Source: a bacterium
Lineage (GTDB): Bacteria; Cyanobacteriota; Vampirovibrionia; Gastranaerophilales; Gastranaerophilaceae
DNA length: 41,501 nucleotides
Direction: 5' to 3'
Assembly (NCBI GenBank): GCA_017470245.1
Contig: JAFUEV010000076.1
Coordinates: 1-41,501, forward strand
Numbering within the stretch: the first letter of the stretch is position 1; each line of letters opens with the position of its first letter. The notes below the pieces were generated by a model. It was not told the origin of the DNA. It was given only the letters and a program-made list of their open reading frames with translations, and ran no database searches. A program made the translations under genes and the position numbers. Positions 23,766 through 32,874 of this stretch are shown in pieces.

Positions 23766-25751
23766 ATGGATATACAAAATGTCGGAAATATATCTAATAA
23801 TACATTTGTATCAAATGTAAAATCTATCACATCTGCAACAAATTCCGATTATGATTTGGATGGGGATGGAAAAATTTCTGATTCTGAATACAGTATTGCT
23901 GAAACTACAATATATAATCTAATTTCTACATCATCTAATTCATTGTTTGAAGGTTTTGTTCAACAAATAAAGAGTTTTGGTAATACCCCTGCCATAAAGT
24001 CTTGGGAAGAACTTGATTCACAACTGAAAAATATTATTAAAGATTTTGAAACCGGTTTAAGTAATTCTAATTTGACAATAACTCAAAGATATAAAGGTCT
24101 AACAAGTATAGTTAATGTACTTTCTTCTACGAAATCTAATATTTGTGCAAAATTATCTAAAAATATGAATGCTTGTGGTACTGAAATTGGGAAAGAAGCG
24201 TTGAAAGTTTCAAAAGAACTTTATACAAAAGGTTTTGATAAATATATAAATGAATATAAATCTATCTTAAAAGAATTGGATTTTAAAGGACAAGATAAAG
24301 CAGAATCTAAAGTTACCAATTATTTAGCAGATATATTAAATATATCAAAAAGTCCCGATGTAAATTTAAATTATATAAGTGAGGTGTTTGTAAAAGTTGA
24401 TAAATATCTTTCTTATATAAATAACTCCAAAAGAGAATCTTTCTATAGTGAAGAAGAAAGACAGACAAATTTTAAGAAGAAAACAGCGCTTTCTAGTTTA
24501 AATGATTCTGCAGATGCGATGACCAAAATAGTAAATGACCTAACCTATAGGATTAATCAATTAAAGCAAAGTGGTGATAATGATTCTGAGCTTATTACTA
24601 AAATTAATAAAATAAAAAGCAGTTTAGATAGAGAATGTGCTGCAGAAATCAAAAAGCTTTTAACTGCTATTGATACAGATAAAGTAAATAATGAATCTTA
24701 TGAGTCCATTTCTGCAATTTTTAATAAGATAGATACATCAATTCTGGAAAATATTGATAAAGTATTTGGAACTTCATATAAAGCAGATTTTGATAAGATA
24801 AACGAAAATATAAGTAAAATTAATTATACTCCGGTACAAGAGTCAGAAATTAATATTTCTGATTATATGTCTAAAGAAGAAATTCAAAAAATTATAAATG
24901 TATTGGTAAAAAGTCGTGATTCAATAATGGGCAAGGTTTCATCCGAATTAGCTTCTCAATATAAAGATGAATTTCAAGTTATTATTGATAAATATAGTTT
25001 AGAAGCTGAAAAAGCGACTTCGGAACCCGCAGAACCGGAGTTAAATGAAACGCTAAAAACGGCATTAACTAATTTCAATAATTCTCCTAATGACGATAAT
25101 TTTAAATCTTTAAAAGCACAAATAGCTACACTGTTTGGTAATAAAACTACGGAGTATTTAAAAGAAGTCGATTTGGATAAAAGAAAAGCAAAATGTAAAG
25201 AACTTGAACAATTATACAAGTTTGATGAATTACTGACAAAGTTTTCTGAATTGCCTGCATCAACTCCTGATAATAAGAAATCAGACATTTATAATTTATA
25301 TAAAATATATTTTACTTCAATAATGTCTGAGGATAAAAATGTCAGAGAAAATGCGAACGAGCAAAAGTTAAATATTGTACAATCTATTTTAGAATGCAAA
25401 AGTCAGGAAGAAGCTAATATAGCAGCTGCAAAAGCTGAGTTGGAAAATAAAAGACAAGAATTTTTATCATTAAGTGATGAAAATAATACCGTAGAAAAAA
25501 GAACTGAAATTATTAACCAATTTATAGATAAAGTTAAAATTTCATTTTTATTACCAACTGATAAAGAAACATATTTAACTGCTATATATAGCCATTTAGT
25601 CAGTTTACAACAGATTCAACTAAATAGTTGCACTGCTGATGAAGATAGTGAAGAATACCAAAACCTGACTAAATCATTATTAAAAGAAAGTGAAGAATTA
25701 AAAGTTAAAATTTCAAAATTAACAGATATTTCGTTTTCTACAGGTAAATAA
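23766..25751 (+). CDS. Large helical protein with N-terminal EF-hand
   Basis: The 661-residue protein has no signal peptide. A single canonical EF-hand loop lies at 30-41 (D30, D32, D34, G35, I37, E41). The rest is predominantly helical, rich in Lys, Glu, Ser, Asn and Leu, with coiled-coil-like stretches, and contains no recognisable enzyme motif. Its extreme N terminus (MDIQNVGNISNNTF) differs from the three paralogues that follow, though the early EF-hand and size tie it to them. The SD is AGGAGAAT. It is first of four same-strand EF-hand genes. Confidence 0.7.
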   Translation: MDIQNVGNISNNTFVSNVKSITSATNSDYDLDGDGKISDSEYSIAETTIYNLISTSSNSLFEGFVQQIKSFGNTPAIKSWEELDSQLKNIIKDFETGLSNSNLTITQRYKGLTSIVNVLSSTKSNICAKLSKNMNACGTEIGKEALKVSKELYTKGFDKYINEYKSILKELDFKGQDKAESKVTNYLADILNISKSPDVNLNYISEVFVKVDKYLSYINNSKRESFYSEEERQTNFKKKTALSSLNDSADAMTKIVNDLTYRINQLKQSGDNDSELITKINKIKSSLDRECAAEIKKLLTAIDTDKVNNESYESISAIFNKIDTSILENIDKVFGTSYKADFDKINENISKINYTPVQESEINISDYMSKEEIQKIINVLVKSRDSIMGKVSSELASQYKDEFQVIIDKYSLEAEKATSEPAEPELNETLKTALTNFNNSPNDDNFKSLKAQIATLFGNKTTEYLKEVDLDKRKAKCKELEQLYKFDELLTKFSELPASTPDNKKSDIYNLYKIYFTSIMSEDKNVRENANEQKLNIVQSILECKSQEEANIAAAKAELENKRQEFLSLSDENNTVEKRTEIINQFIDKVKISFLLPTDKETYLTAIYSHLVSLQQIQLNSCTADEDSEEYQNLTKSLLKESEELKVKISKLTDISFSTGK

Positions 25752-25790
25752 TAATATTAAATTTAATATTACTTAATATTATATTTTTTT
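25751..25790 (+). terminator. AT-only hairpin after first EF-hand gene
   Basis: TAATATTA-CT-TAATATTA is followed by TATTTTTTTT, and overlaps a second palindrome (TAATATTAAATTTAATATTA). A terminator is likely but the stem lacks GC pairs. Confidence 0.4.
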
Positions 25791-25857
25791 TATTAAAGAA
25801 ATTAGAAAAATTGCCGATAAAGCTCTTAACGTAGGTTTAAAATTTGGAGACTAGAGA

Positions 25858-27531
25858 ATGGATGCACTTAATTATTTATCGTTAAATTTGAGTGGAACAA
25901 AACAGCTTGGAACTACGAAAACATCATCCGGTGAAACGGATATGACTGATGGTTTATCGTTGGAAGAATTGAAAAAAATTGATAAAAACGGCGATGGTGC
26001 AATAACCGAAGCTGAATTTAAAAAGGCATTTAACGGAAAAAATTCAAGTGAATATAAAACCTATTGGAAGGCTTATAAATCATTTTATAAGGCATCAACC
26101 AAAACAAAGTCTGACGGTACATCAACATCAACTGCTACTGTTAACGGTAAAACCGTTAATTCTAAATATAACAAAAACGGGAAATTGATTAGTTATTCGG
26201 TTGTTACAACTGATTCTTCAGGAAAAAAGACAACAAAAAATTATACAGTAACAGATGGAGTTGCAAAACTTAAAAATACGAAAACTACTGATTCTGATGG
26301 AAAAACTGTTACAACTACATCATCTTCATCAGGTGCTGTTGCAAAAACAACAGCTGATGGTACATCAGTAACGAGAAATAAAGATAAAAAAGTAACAACA
26401 ATTTCGACTAATAACGGTAACAATACAGTTTCATTTGGATATGATAGTAATGGCAATGTTAAAAATGCTACAGTTAAAATTGGTAATAAAACATATAAAG
26501 GCTCAAATGTTTCAAAAGTAACAAATAGTAAAACAGGTGCTATTACACAAACCGTAAAAGACAAAAACGGAAAGATAATTGCAAAAATTTATACTAATAA
26601 AAGCGGTCAAAGTATAGTTAACGAATATAAAGACGGTGTAAAATATAAACAAATCAGAACAAATAAGAATGGTGAAGCTACCAAAGTATATACATTTGGA
26701 ACATCCGGTAAGACAAAAGGTAAAATAATAGAAAAAGATTTTTGTTCAACAGGTGTTAAACGTAAATATGATTACGATAGCAAAGGTAATTTATCAAGTT
26801 CAACAGATTATGATAAAAACGGAACAAAAACCAGCAAGCAAACATATATGTCGAAAACGGCAAAAGATTATTATGCAAATAAATCAGGTGTTTTATGGGC
26901 ATCAAGAACATTCTATGATAAAACAGGAAAAGTTACCGGATATCAAGAATACAGTTACTCATCAAGCTCGGATAAAAAGACTGTTAATAAAACAATTACT
27001 AAATATTCAAATGCATCTAAGAGTTCTAAGCTTGAAACAAGAACATATACTCAAGATGGCTACGGTAATACCTTTAAAAAAGTAATCAAAGATAAAAAAG
27101 GTAAAGTAACCGAATCTAAAACTTATGAATATAATACAGAAGCTTCTAAAATAAAATCAAAATTAACAAGTAAAGACATAAAAAAGACGGTTACAAAGAA
27201 AGATGGAGTAACAACTACAAAAAATTATAAAAACAGAAAACTTCAATCAGCAAGTGTAGAAAAAGGAAATACAACAACCACAAAAACATACAATTCAAAA
27301 GGTAAAGTTACTCATAAAGAAACAGAAACAATAGAAAGCGGTAAAGCTAAAAAGACTACTTCAGATTATTCTTACTATGATGATGGCAAAGTAAAAGCAA
27401 AAAAAGTAAAAGATGCTGATGGTAAAGTAACTTATACCGAATACTATAGTAATGGTAAAGTAAAAACAAAACGTGTTACAGATGCTGATGGTAAAGTTAT
27501 TGAAGATTTCAGTTATGAGTATAGCGATTAA
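25858..27531 (+). CDS. EF-hand protein with conserved N-module and MORN/YD-like repeats (A)
   Basis: Residues 1-80 form the shared module: MDALNYLSLNLSGTKQLG, DMTDGLSLEEL, an EF-hand loop (D42, N44, D46, G47, I49, E53), then SSEYKTYWKAYKSFYKAST. Residues 85-557 are K/T/S/G/N-rich beta-hairpin repeats such as YNKNGKLISYS, YDSKGNLSSST and YYSNGKVKTKRVTDADGKV, resembling YD or MORN-variant (YwqK-like) motifs. No signal peptide or membrane helix. It is a close tandem paralogue of the next gene, alignable through the repeat body. Likely surface-associated or exported by a non-Sec route; this is inferred. Confidence 0.75.
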   Translation: MDALNYLSLNLSGTKQLGTTKTSSGETDMTDGLSLEELKKIDKNGDGAITEAEFKKAFNGKNSSEYKTYWKAYKSFYKASTKTKSDGTSTSTATVNGKTVNSKYNKNGKLISYSVVTTDSSGKKTTKNYTVTDGVAKLKNTKTTDSDGKTVTTTSSSSGAVAKTTADGTSVTRNKDKKVTTISTNNGNNTVSFGYDSNGNVKNATVKIGNKTYKGSNVSKVTNSKTGAITQTVKDKNGKIIAKIYTNKSGQSIVNEYKDGVKYKQIRTNKNGEATKVYTFGTSGKTKGKIIEKDFCSTGVKRKYDYDSKGNLSSSTDYDKNGTKTSKQTYMSKTAKDYYANKSGVLWASRTFYDKTGKVTGYQEYSYSSSSDKKTVNKTITKYSNASKSSKLETRTYTQDGYGNTFKKVIKDKKGKVTESKTYEYNTEASKIKSKLTSKDIKKTVTKKDGVTTTKNYKNRKLQSASVEKGNTTTTKTYNSKGKVTHKETETIESGKAKKTTSDYSYYDDGKVKAKKVKDADGKVTYTEYYSNGKVKTKRVTDADGKVIEDFSYEYSD

Positions 27532-27536
27532 CTTTT

Positions 27537-27563
27537 AATAAAATCCGTTTTATTATGTTTTTG
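27537..27563 (+). terminator. Terminator after EF-hand gene A
   Basis: AATAAAA (27537-27543), loop TCCG, and TTTTATT (27548-27554) form a 7-bp stem followed by ATGTTTTTG. Confidence 0.5.
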
Positions 27564-27654
27564 TAACAAAATTTAATATTTTCTAAAAAACTTAAAGTTA
27601 TTTAAAATAATGCCGAAGAATAAATAGGTAGATGTTTATTTTGGAGAAAAAACA

Positions 27655-29955
27655 ATGGATGCACTTAATTATTTATCGTTAAATTTAAGCGGTACAAAAC
27701 AATTAGGTAGTACAACAAATGGGACAACAGGGTCGACAGACATGACCGATGGCTTGACATTGGAAGAATTAAAGAAAATTGACAGAAACGGTGATGGTTC
27801 AATAACAGAAGCCGAATTTAAGAAAGCATTCAATGGTAAAAATTCAAGTGAATACAAAACCTATTGGAAAGCTTATAAGTCTTTTTATAAAGCTTCAACA
27901 AAGACTAAATCAGATGGAACGTCAACATCAACAGCAACCGTAAATGGTAAAACCGTCAGTTCCAAATATGATAAAAATGGTAAATTGATTAGCTATTCGG
28001 TTGTTTCTACAGATTCAACCGGAAAGAAAACGACGATTGCTTATACTGTAAAAGATGGTGTTGCAACACAAAAAAGTAAAAAAGTTACGGCAGCAGACGG
28101 AAAAACATCTACAACTACAAGCTCTACAACAGGTGCTGTAACAAAAACTCAAACAGACGGTACATCTGTTACAAAAGACAAAACCGGAAAATTGACTACA
28201 GTTACGGCTAAGGATAAAAACGGTAAAACTACAGATAAAATAACATTTACTTATAATGACAAAGGAAAACTAACAAATGCAACCGTTACAATAGGCGGCA
28301 AAGCAGTAAAAGGAACCAAAGTCAGTACTAAAACAAATAATAAAACAGGTACTGTAACTCAGACCGTTAAAAAAGGCGGAAAAATAGTAGCAAAAGTTAC
28401 TACTGATAAAGATGGTAAACAATATGTTATCGAATACAAAGATGGCAAAAAATATAAAGAATATAATATTAATAAAACAGGTGAAGCTACTGAAATAAAA
28501 ACCTATGGAATAAAAGGAAAAGAAAAAGGTAAAGTTGTTGCTAAACAAACTTGTTCTACAGGTGAAAAAAGAGAATATCATTATAATAAAAAAGGAAAGT
28601 TAGATTATTCCGAAGATTTTAACAGTAAAGGTGTAAAAACCAGCAAACAAACATATAAAACAAAAACTAAAAAGAACTATTATGCTCATCAAACAGGTGC
28701 TCTTTGGGATACCAGAACATTCTATGATGAAAACGGAAAAGTTACCGGTTATCAAACATACGAATATACTTCAGATAAAAAGAAAAATAATGTAACAAAA
28801 ACAGTTACAAAGTATACTGATGAATCAAAGAGTAAAAAGGTTAGTACAACAACTTATGCTCAAGATGGATACGGTAATACCTTTGAAAAAGAAGTTAAAG
28901 ATGCTAATGGTAAAGTTACATTAAAACGCACCTATGAATATGATACTGAAAAATCAAAAGTAAAATCAAAATTAACAACCGCTAATTTAAAGAAAACCGT
29001 TACGACTGAAGGTGATAAAGTTACAACTAAATCATATTCTAACGGTAAAATAACAAAAGCTTATATTGATGAAGGTAATAAATTTACAACAAGAAACTAT
29101 ACTAATGGAAAACTTACTCATGAAGTTGTAGAAAAAATAGTTAGCGGAAAATCTACAAAAACAACAAGTGATTATACATATTATGATGACGGAAAAATTA
29201 AAACAAAAGTTGTTGTAGATTCATCAAATAAAAAGACAACATATACTTATCAAAAAGATGGTTCTTTTGTAAAAGAATATTTGAAAGATGGTAAAAAAGT
29301 AAAAGAATCTTATAATAAAGATGGTAAGTTGTTGAGTAGTACAACAACAAGTACTACAAGTACGACGAGAACAACAGCTTCAACTGGTTCAACCAGAACA
29401 ACAGCTTCAACGGGATCAACCGGAACTACAAGCTCAACAAGCTCAACGAGAACAACAACTTCAACGGGTTCAACCAGAACAACAGTTTCAACGGGCTCAA
29501 CAAGTTCAACGAGAACGACTGCTTCAACAGGTTCAACCAGAACAACAGCTTCAACGGGCTCAACAAGTTCAACGAGAACGACTGCTTCAACAGGTACAAC
29601 AGGTGCAACTGCAGAAACAAGATATCAAGAAACAAGAGATAGAATAAACAGAGAAATAAGTGCTACATTTAAAGAATTATCTCATGCCTCGCTTGATAAT
29701 ATAGATTCATTACTTTCAAATATTAACAAAATAAAAAACAGTGGTTCATTAAGAAGTGAAGATTTAAAAAGCATTAATGAACGAATAATACAGCAATTAG
29801 AAATTGCAAGAATTAACAAAAGTATTGAATATACTGATAGATACAGATTCCGTTCAATGGCAGATGACGGGAAATCAATAAGAGCAGAACAGGCTCAGGT
29901 AGAAGCTCAGTTTAGAGCAAAAATAGATGCAATTAAACAGAGTTTTGGACTCTAA
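27655..29955 (+). CDS. EF-hand protein with MORN/YD-like repeats, STGR tract and helical tail (B)
   Basis: Residues 1-80 are nearly identical to the preceding paralogue, with the EF-hand at 43-54 (D43, N45, D47, G48, I50, E54). About 470 residues of the same hairpin repeats follow. From about residue 563 to 655 lies a low-complexity tract of Ser, Thr, Gly, Arg and Ala (units like STGSTRTTA and STSSTRTTA). The last 110 residues are helical and carry RSMADDGKSIRAEQAQ, which resembles the C terminus of the next gene. No signal peptide. The SD is TTGGAG. The extra tract and tail show modular growth relative to paralogue A. Confidence 0.75.
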   Translation: MDALNYLSLNLSGTKQLGSTTNGTTGSTDMTDGLTLEELKKIDRNGDGSITEAEFKKAFNGKNSSEYKTYWKAYKSFYKASTKTKSDGTSTSTATVNGKTVSSKYDKNGKLISYSVVSTDSTGKKTTIAYTVKDGVATQKSKKVTAADGKTSTTTSSTTGAVTKTQTDGTSVTKDKTGKLTTVTAKDKNGKTTDKITFTYNDKGKLTNATVTIGGKAVKGTKVSTKTNNKTGTVTQTVKKGGKIVAKVTTDKDGKQYVIEYKDGKKYKEYNINKTGEATEIKTYGIKGKEKGKVVAKQTCSTGEKREYHYNKKGKLDYSEDFNSKGVKTSKQTYKTKTKKNYYAHQTGALWDTRTFYDENGKVTGYQTYEYTSDKKKNNVTKTVTKYTDESKSKKVSTTTYAQDGYGNTFEKEVKDANGKVTLKRTYEYDTEKSKVKSKLTTANLKKTVTTEGDKVTTKSYSNGKITKAYIDEGNKFTTRNYTNGKLTHEVVEKIVSGKSTKTTSDYTYYDDGKIKTKVVVDSSNKKTTYTYQKDGSFVKEYLKDGKKVKESYNKDGKLLSSTTTSTTSTTRTTASTGSTRTTASTGSTGTTSSTSSTRTTTSTGSTRTTVSTGSTSSTRTTASTGSTRTTASTGSTSSTRTTASTGTTGATAETRYQETRDRINREISATFKELSHASLDNIDSLLSNINKIKNSGSLRSEDLKSINERIIQQLEIARINKSIEYTDRYRFRSMADDGKSIRAEQAQVEAQFRAKIDAIKQSFGL
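29341..29610 (+). repeat. In-frame Ser/Thr/Gly/Arg repeat tract with 63-bp direct repeat
   Basis: Short units such as TCAACGGGCTCAACAAG and TCAACCAGAACAACAGC alternate. A stretch of 45 identical bases starts at 29488 and again at 29551, giving a 63-bp (21-codon) period. Slippage here would change protein length without breaking the frame. Confidence 0.85.
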
Positions 29956-29970
29956 TAAATAGTTTCTATA

Positions 29971-30008
29971 AAAAGGAATATCCTGAAAGGATATTCCTTT
30001 TTTTTGTA
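29971..30008 (+). terminator. Strong intrinsic terminator
   Basis: A 13-bp stem AAAAGGAATATCC (29971-29983) with 29989-30001 around TGAAA is followed by a long T-run. It ends EF-hand gene B. Confidence 0.93.
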
Positions 30009-30083
30009 AAAATATATTAAAAAAAATAAAGTTTAAATAAAAAATGACCGATGAATAATGCAATAGTAGATGGAGATTATAAT

Positions 30084-31766
30084 ATGGATTCAATTAATTA
30101 TTTATCACTGGGTTTGTCAGGTACTTCACAAATTTGTGCTGTAGATGGTGCAGTTGCAACAGAAGAAACAGATTTGACGGATGGTCTTTCGTTAAGTGAA
30201 CTTGAAAAAATTGATAAAAATGGTGACGGTGAAATAACAGAAGCCGAATTTAAAGCTGCTTTTGGTGGTGACAGTAAGGAAGCTCAGACATATTGGAATA
30301 CATATAAATCATTTTATAATTCAACATTAAAAGCTGCCGATAAGGCCGATGATATTGCAAATAATAGTGCAAATAAGGAATCTAATAAAAGTTTTGAAAC
30401 TTGTATAAGTGAACTTTCTATTGCAGCTGATGATGCAAGCAGGGATTCCTTACTTGCTCAAATAACAAGTTTACTTTCTGAAAATAATTTATCGAAAGAA
30501 GAAAGAGCAAAAGTCTTACAAAGTGCATATAATGCAATTCAAGCTTCTTTTAAGGCAGAAATAACAGGCTTAAATGAACAGTTAAAAAATGCAAAGACTG
30601 ATGATGAAAAAAATAGAATTATTGATAAAATTAATGAAAGAAAATCTCAGGAAAAAATAACTTCAGTCGATATTCAACTTGAAATTAATCAAATGCAAAG
30701 TACGTTGCCTGAAGAACAGTCAAACAAGTTGATGTCTTTATATAAAGAACTGGCAAAGGCAGACAGTTATGATAAAGCAGAAAAAATAAATGATGAAATT
30801 AATGCTCTTCAACAAGAATATTTTGGAAGTTCCAATAATTCTGAATATATACTAAGTAAACAACAACAATGTTTAGCATATAGTGTTGCTTGTGAAAGCT
30901 CCGTCGTAGATATATATAAACAGTTGTCAGAAACAACTGATAATAATAAACGTGCAGAATTAAACGAAGCAATAAAATCTACTGAAGATAAATTTATTAG
31001 AACAATTGATAAAATCAATATTGATATTTTCTGTGCTCAAACAAATTCAGATGATACAGTAAAAGAAAAACTTGTTTCTTTATATGAAGCATTAAGAAAT
31101 GCAACAACCGATGAAGAAAGAGCTGAAATACTAAAACAAATAGAAGCTTTAAGAGATGAAATATTGGGAAAAAATGAGGAAGAAACTCCAGTCCAACAAA
31201 ATGCCGGAGGAGGCGCTCCTGTTGGAAGTTCGTCAGGCTCAGTAGGAATACAAGAGTCAAAATTTGATGCAGCAAAGAAAAAATTGGAACCATTATTAAA
31301 ACAATTGAAAGAAGCCTCTCCTGAACAACTGGACGGTATTCTTGAACAAATTTTCTCTGTTATCGATGGTGCAGATTTGGAAAAAACAGATAAAATAAAG
31401 TGTTATCAAATGGTAATAAATTCATTAACAACAGGTAAAGCTAACAGTTATACCGATTTTACTAAAGAATATATAAGTAGACCAATGGAAGATGATGGTG
31501 CCGAAATAAAAGAAAAACGTCAGGCTGTTGATGATATTTATTCCGATAAAATTTCAAAATGCAAAGATAAAATAGATGAATTAAACGGTGTACAAAAGAA
31601 GGATGATACAAAATCTACCAATGAGTTTAATCCGCAAATGATATTTACAGAAAATGCACCTGAAAATGCTGCATTTAGTATGGCTGGTACAACAGAAGAA
31701 GATACAACTGTTGACTCAGTGGCGGAAGCCTTAGAAGAAGTAAAATCAAAAATGGTAGAAGAATAA
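30084..31766 (+). CDS. EF-hand protein with conserved N-module and helical body (C)
   Basis: The start is set at ATG 30084 instead of the in-frame ATG at 30051. GGAG at 30072-30075 has the right spacing, and the product then begins MDSINYLSLGLSGTSQ, aligning with the two paralogues. The EF-hand loop is at 44-55 (D44, N46, D48, G49, I51, E55), followed by QTYWNTYKSFYNST. The remaining 470 or so residues are helical: two or three related units of about 45 residues of the type ISELSIAADDASRDSLLAQI, a Gly/Ser-rich hinge (GGGAPVGSSSGSVG), and a tail with RPMEDDGAEIKEKR, matching the tail of gene B. No signal peptide. Function unknown. Confidence 0.75.
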   Translation: MDSINYLSLGLSGTSQICAVDGAVATEETDLTDGLSLSELEKIDKNGDGEITEAEFKAAFGGDSKEAQTYWNTYKSFYNSTLKAADKADDIANNSANKESNKSFETCISELSIAADDASRDSLLAQITSLLSENNLSKEERAKVLQSAYNAIQASFKAEITGLNEQLKNAKTDDEKNRIIDKINERKSQEKITSVDIQLEINQMQSTLPEEQSNKLMSLYKELAKADSYDKAEKINDEINALQQEYFGSSNNSEYILSKQQQCLAYSVACESSVVDIYKQLSETTDNNKRAELNEAIKSTEDKFIRTIDKINIDIFCAQTNSDDTVKEKLVSLYEALRNATTDEERAEILKQIEALRDEILGKNEEETPVQQNAGGGAPVGSSSGSVGIQESKFDAAKKKLEPLLKQLKEASPEQLDGILEQIFSVIDGADLEKTDKIKCYQMVINSLTTGKANSYTDFTKEYISRPMEDDGAEIKEKRQAVDDIYSDKISKCKDKIDELNGVQKKDDTKSTNEFNPQMIFTENAPENAAFSMAGTTEEDTTVDSVAEALEEVKSKMVEE

Positions 31767-31800
31767 AAAAAAGAAGGAGCAAACGCTCCTTCTTTTTTTA
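31765..31800. terminator. Bidirectional terminator
   Basis: AAGAAGGAGC (31771-31780) pairs with GCTCCTTCTT (31785-31794) around AAAC, with A-run before and T-run after. It separates EF-hand gene C from the convergent helical-repeat gene. Confidence 0.93.
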
Positions 31801-31812
31801 TAATATCTTGTT

Positions 31813-32718
31813 TTATCCCATATTAATACCGCATTGAGCAATAACGCTTGCAAAGTCTTCTGATAAAATTTGTGCAAATACTTTGGGATCAATTTGTGTA
31901 GCAATTAATGCCATTACTTCCTGCGGTAAATCTTCTACCATTGGAAGCATTTGCTCTGTCTCTAATACAAGTAAAGATTTTAATATTTCATCTTTTTCCA
32001 TTGTAGTAAAAGGATGAGTCATTGCTTCAGCAGAAAATTCCTGAAATAACTCAGGTTTTTCCTTTATTAGATTTTCTATCATTTGTTGTTTCCCTTCTAT
32101 TTCTGCGGAAGAAATACAACGCATGAAGTTATTTTCGGAAAGTCCTCCCATTTGTTGTAAAATTGTATCTCTATCGTCATAACAGGATTGTCCGGTATAA
32201 TTTTCCATCATTTTTTGAAGTTGTTCTTCATCAACATTTTGAAGAGCTTTCATTATCATTTTTTGATCTAATTTATCAGAAGATAAAAATTCATCCAAAT
32301 ATTTTTCAGGTATAGATTTTAAGAATTTAGAAGTATCCATTTTGCTAAGTACTACAATAGAAAGTGTTTCCGGTGGAAGCTTTTGCATTAATTCAATTAA
32401 AGCATCATGAGTAAACATACTTAAACCTAAAACCATTTGTTTCGGATCAAGATAACTCATAACCATCATCAAATCTTTTTCATTCATGTGGCTTAGAATC
32501 AGGTATCTGTTTTTGGGATCAACCAAACTTAAAACTTTCGCAAGTTCTTCCGGATTGTTTGTGATTTCGACAAGAAATCCGGCAGCTTCGGCGTTACCTT
32601 TTGCTGCTTCGGCTTGCATGATTTGGACAACACTCATGTTCTGATATTGCTGCATAGCACTATAGCCGATGTTATATCGACTGCTTAAATATGCTAAATC
32701 CAAATCCAATGTAATCAT
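31813..32718 (-). CDS. MgtE-N/FliG-like helical-repeat protein
   Basis: The 301-residue soluble protein consists of short amphipathic helices in a repeating layout: NPEELAKVLSLVDPKN, NEKDLMMVMSYLDPKQ, LPPETLSIVVLSKMDTSK and LPQEVMALIATQIDPKV. The alternation 'L-x-P/E ... hh ... hDPK' is that of the MgtE cytoplasmic N domain and the FliG middle/C domains, which build right-handed superhelices. It lacks the MgtE CBS and membrane parts and is not a full FliG. No signal peptide. The SD is weak. Function unknown; a scaffold role is the most that can be said. Confidence 0.5.
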   Translation of the reverse strand: MITLDLDLAYLSSRYNIGYSAMQQYQNMSVVQIMQAEAAKGNAEAAGFLVEITNNPEELAKVLSLVDPKNRYLILSHMNEKDLMMVMSYLDPKQMVLGLSMFTHDALIELMQKLPPETLSIVVLSKMDTSKFLKSIPEKYLDEFLSSDKLDQKMIMKALQNVDEEQLQKMMENYTGQSCYDDRDTILQQMGGLSENNFMRCISSAEIEGKQQMIENLIKEKPELFQEFSAEAMTHPFTTMEKDEILKSLLVLETEQMLPMVEDLPQEVMALIATQIDPKVFAQILSEDFASVIAQCGINMG

Positions 32719-32874
32719 AAGCGCCCGTGTATAATTATAGTACTATATTATAATAAAGTTTTTTTGAGGTTCTTAATTGTAGAAAATCCTAAAAATGTTA
32801 TAAAAATTTACAAAATTCTTCCTTTAAAATAGAAACATTTTCATTCTTAAACTATAATGTTTATCGGGTAGATT

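Noticed and set aside
26241..26564. 107-codon Val/Leu/Phe-rich minus-strand frame
   Set aside because: Shadow of the Lys/Thr-rich repeat body of EF-hand gene A; hydrophobicity is a by-product of the reverse complement.
29426..29635. Leu/Ser-rich minus-strand frame opposite the STGR tract
   Set aside because: It is the antisense of a Ser/Thr repeat (TCA/ACA codons read as TGA-free Leu/Ser codons), has no SD, and mirrors the sense repeat.
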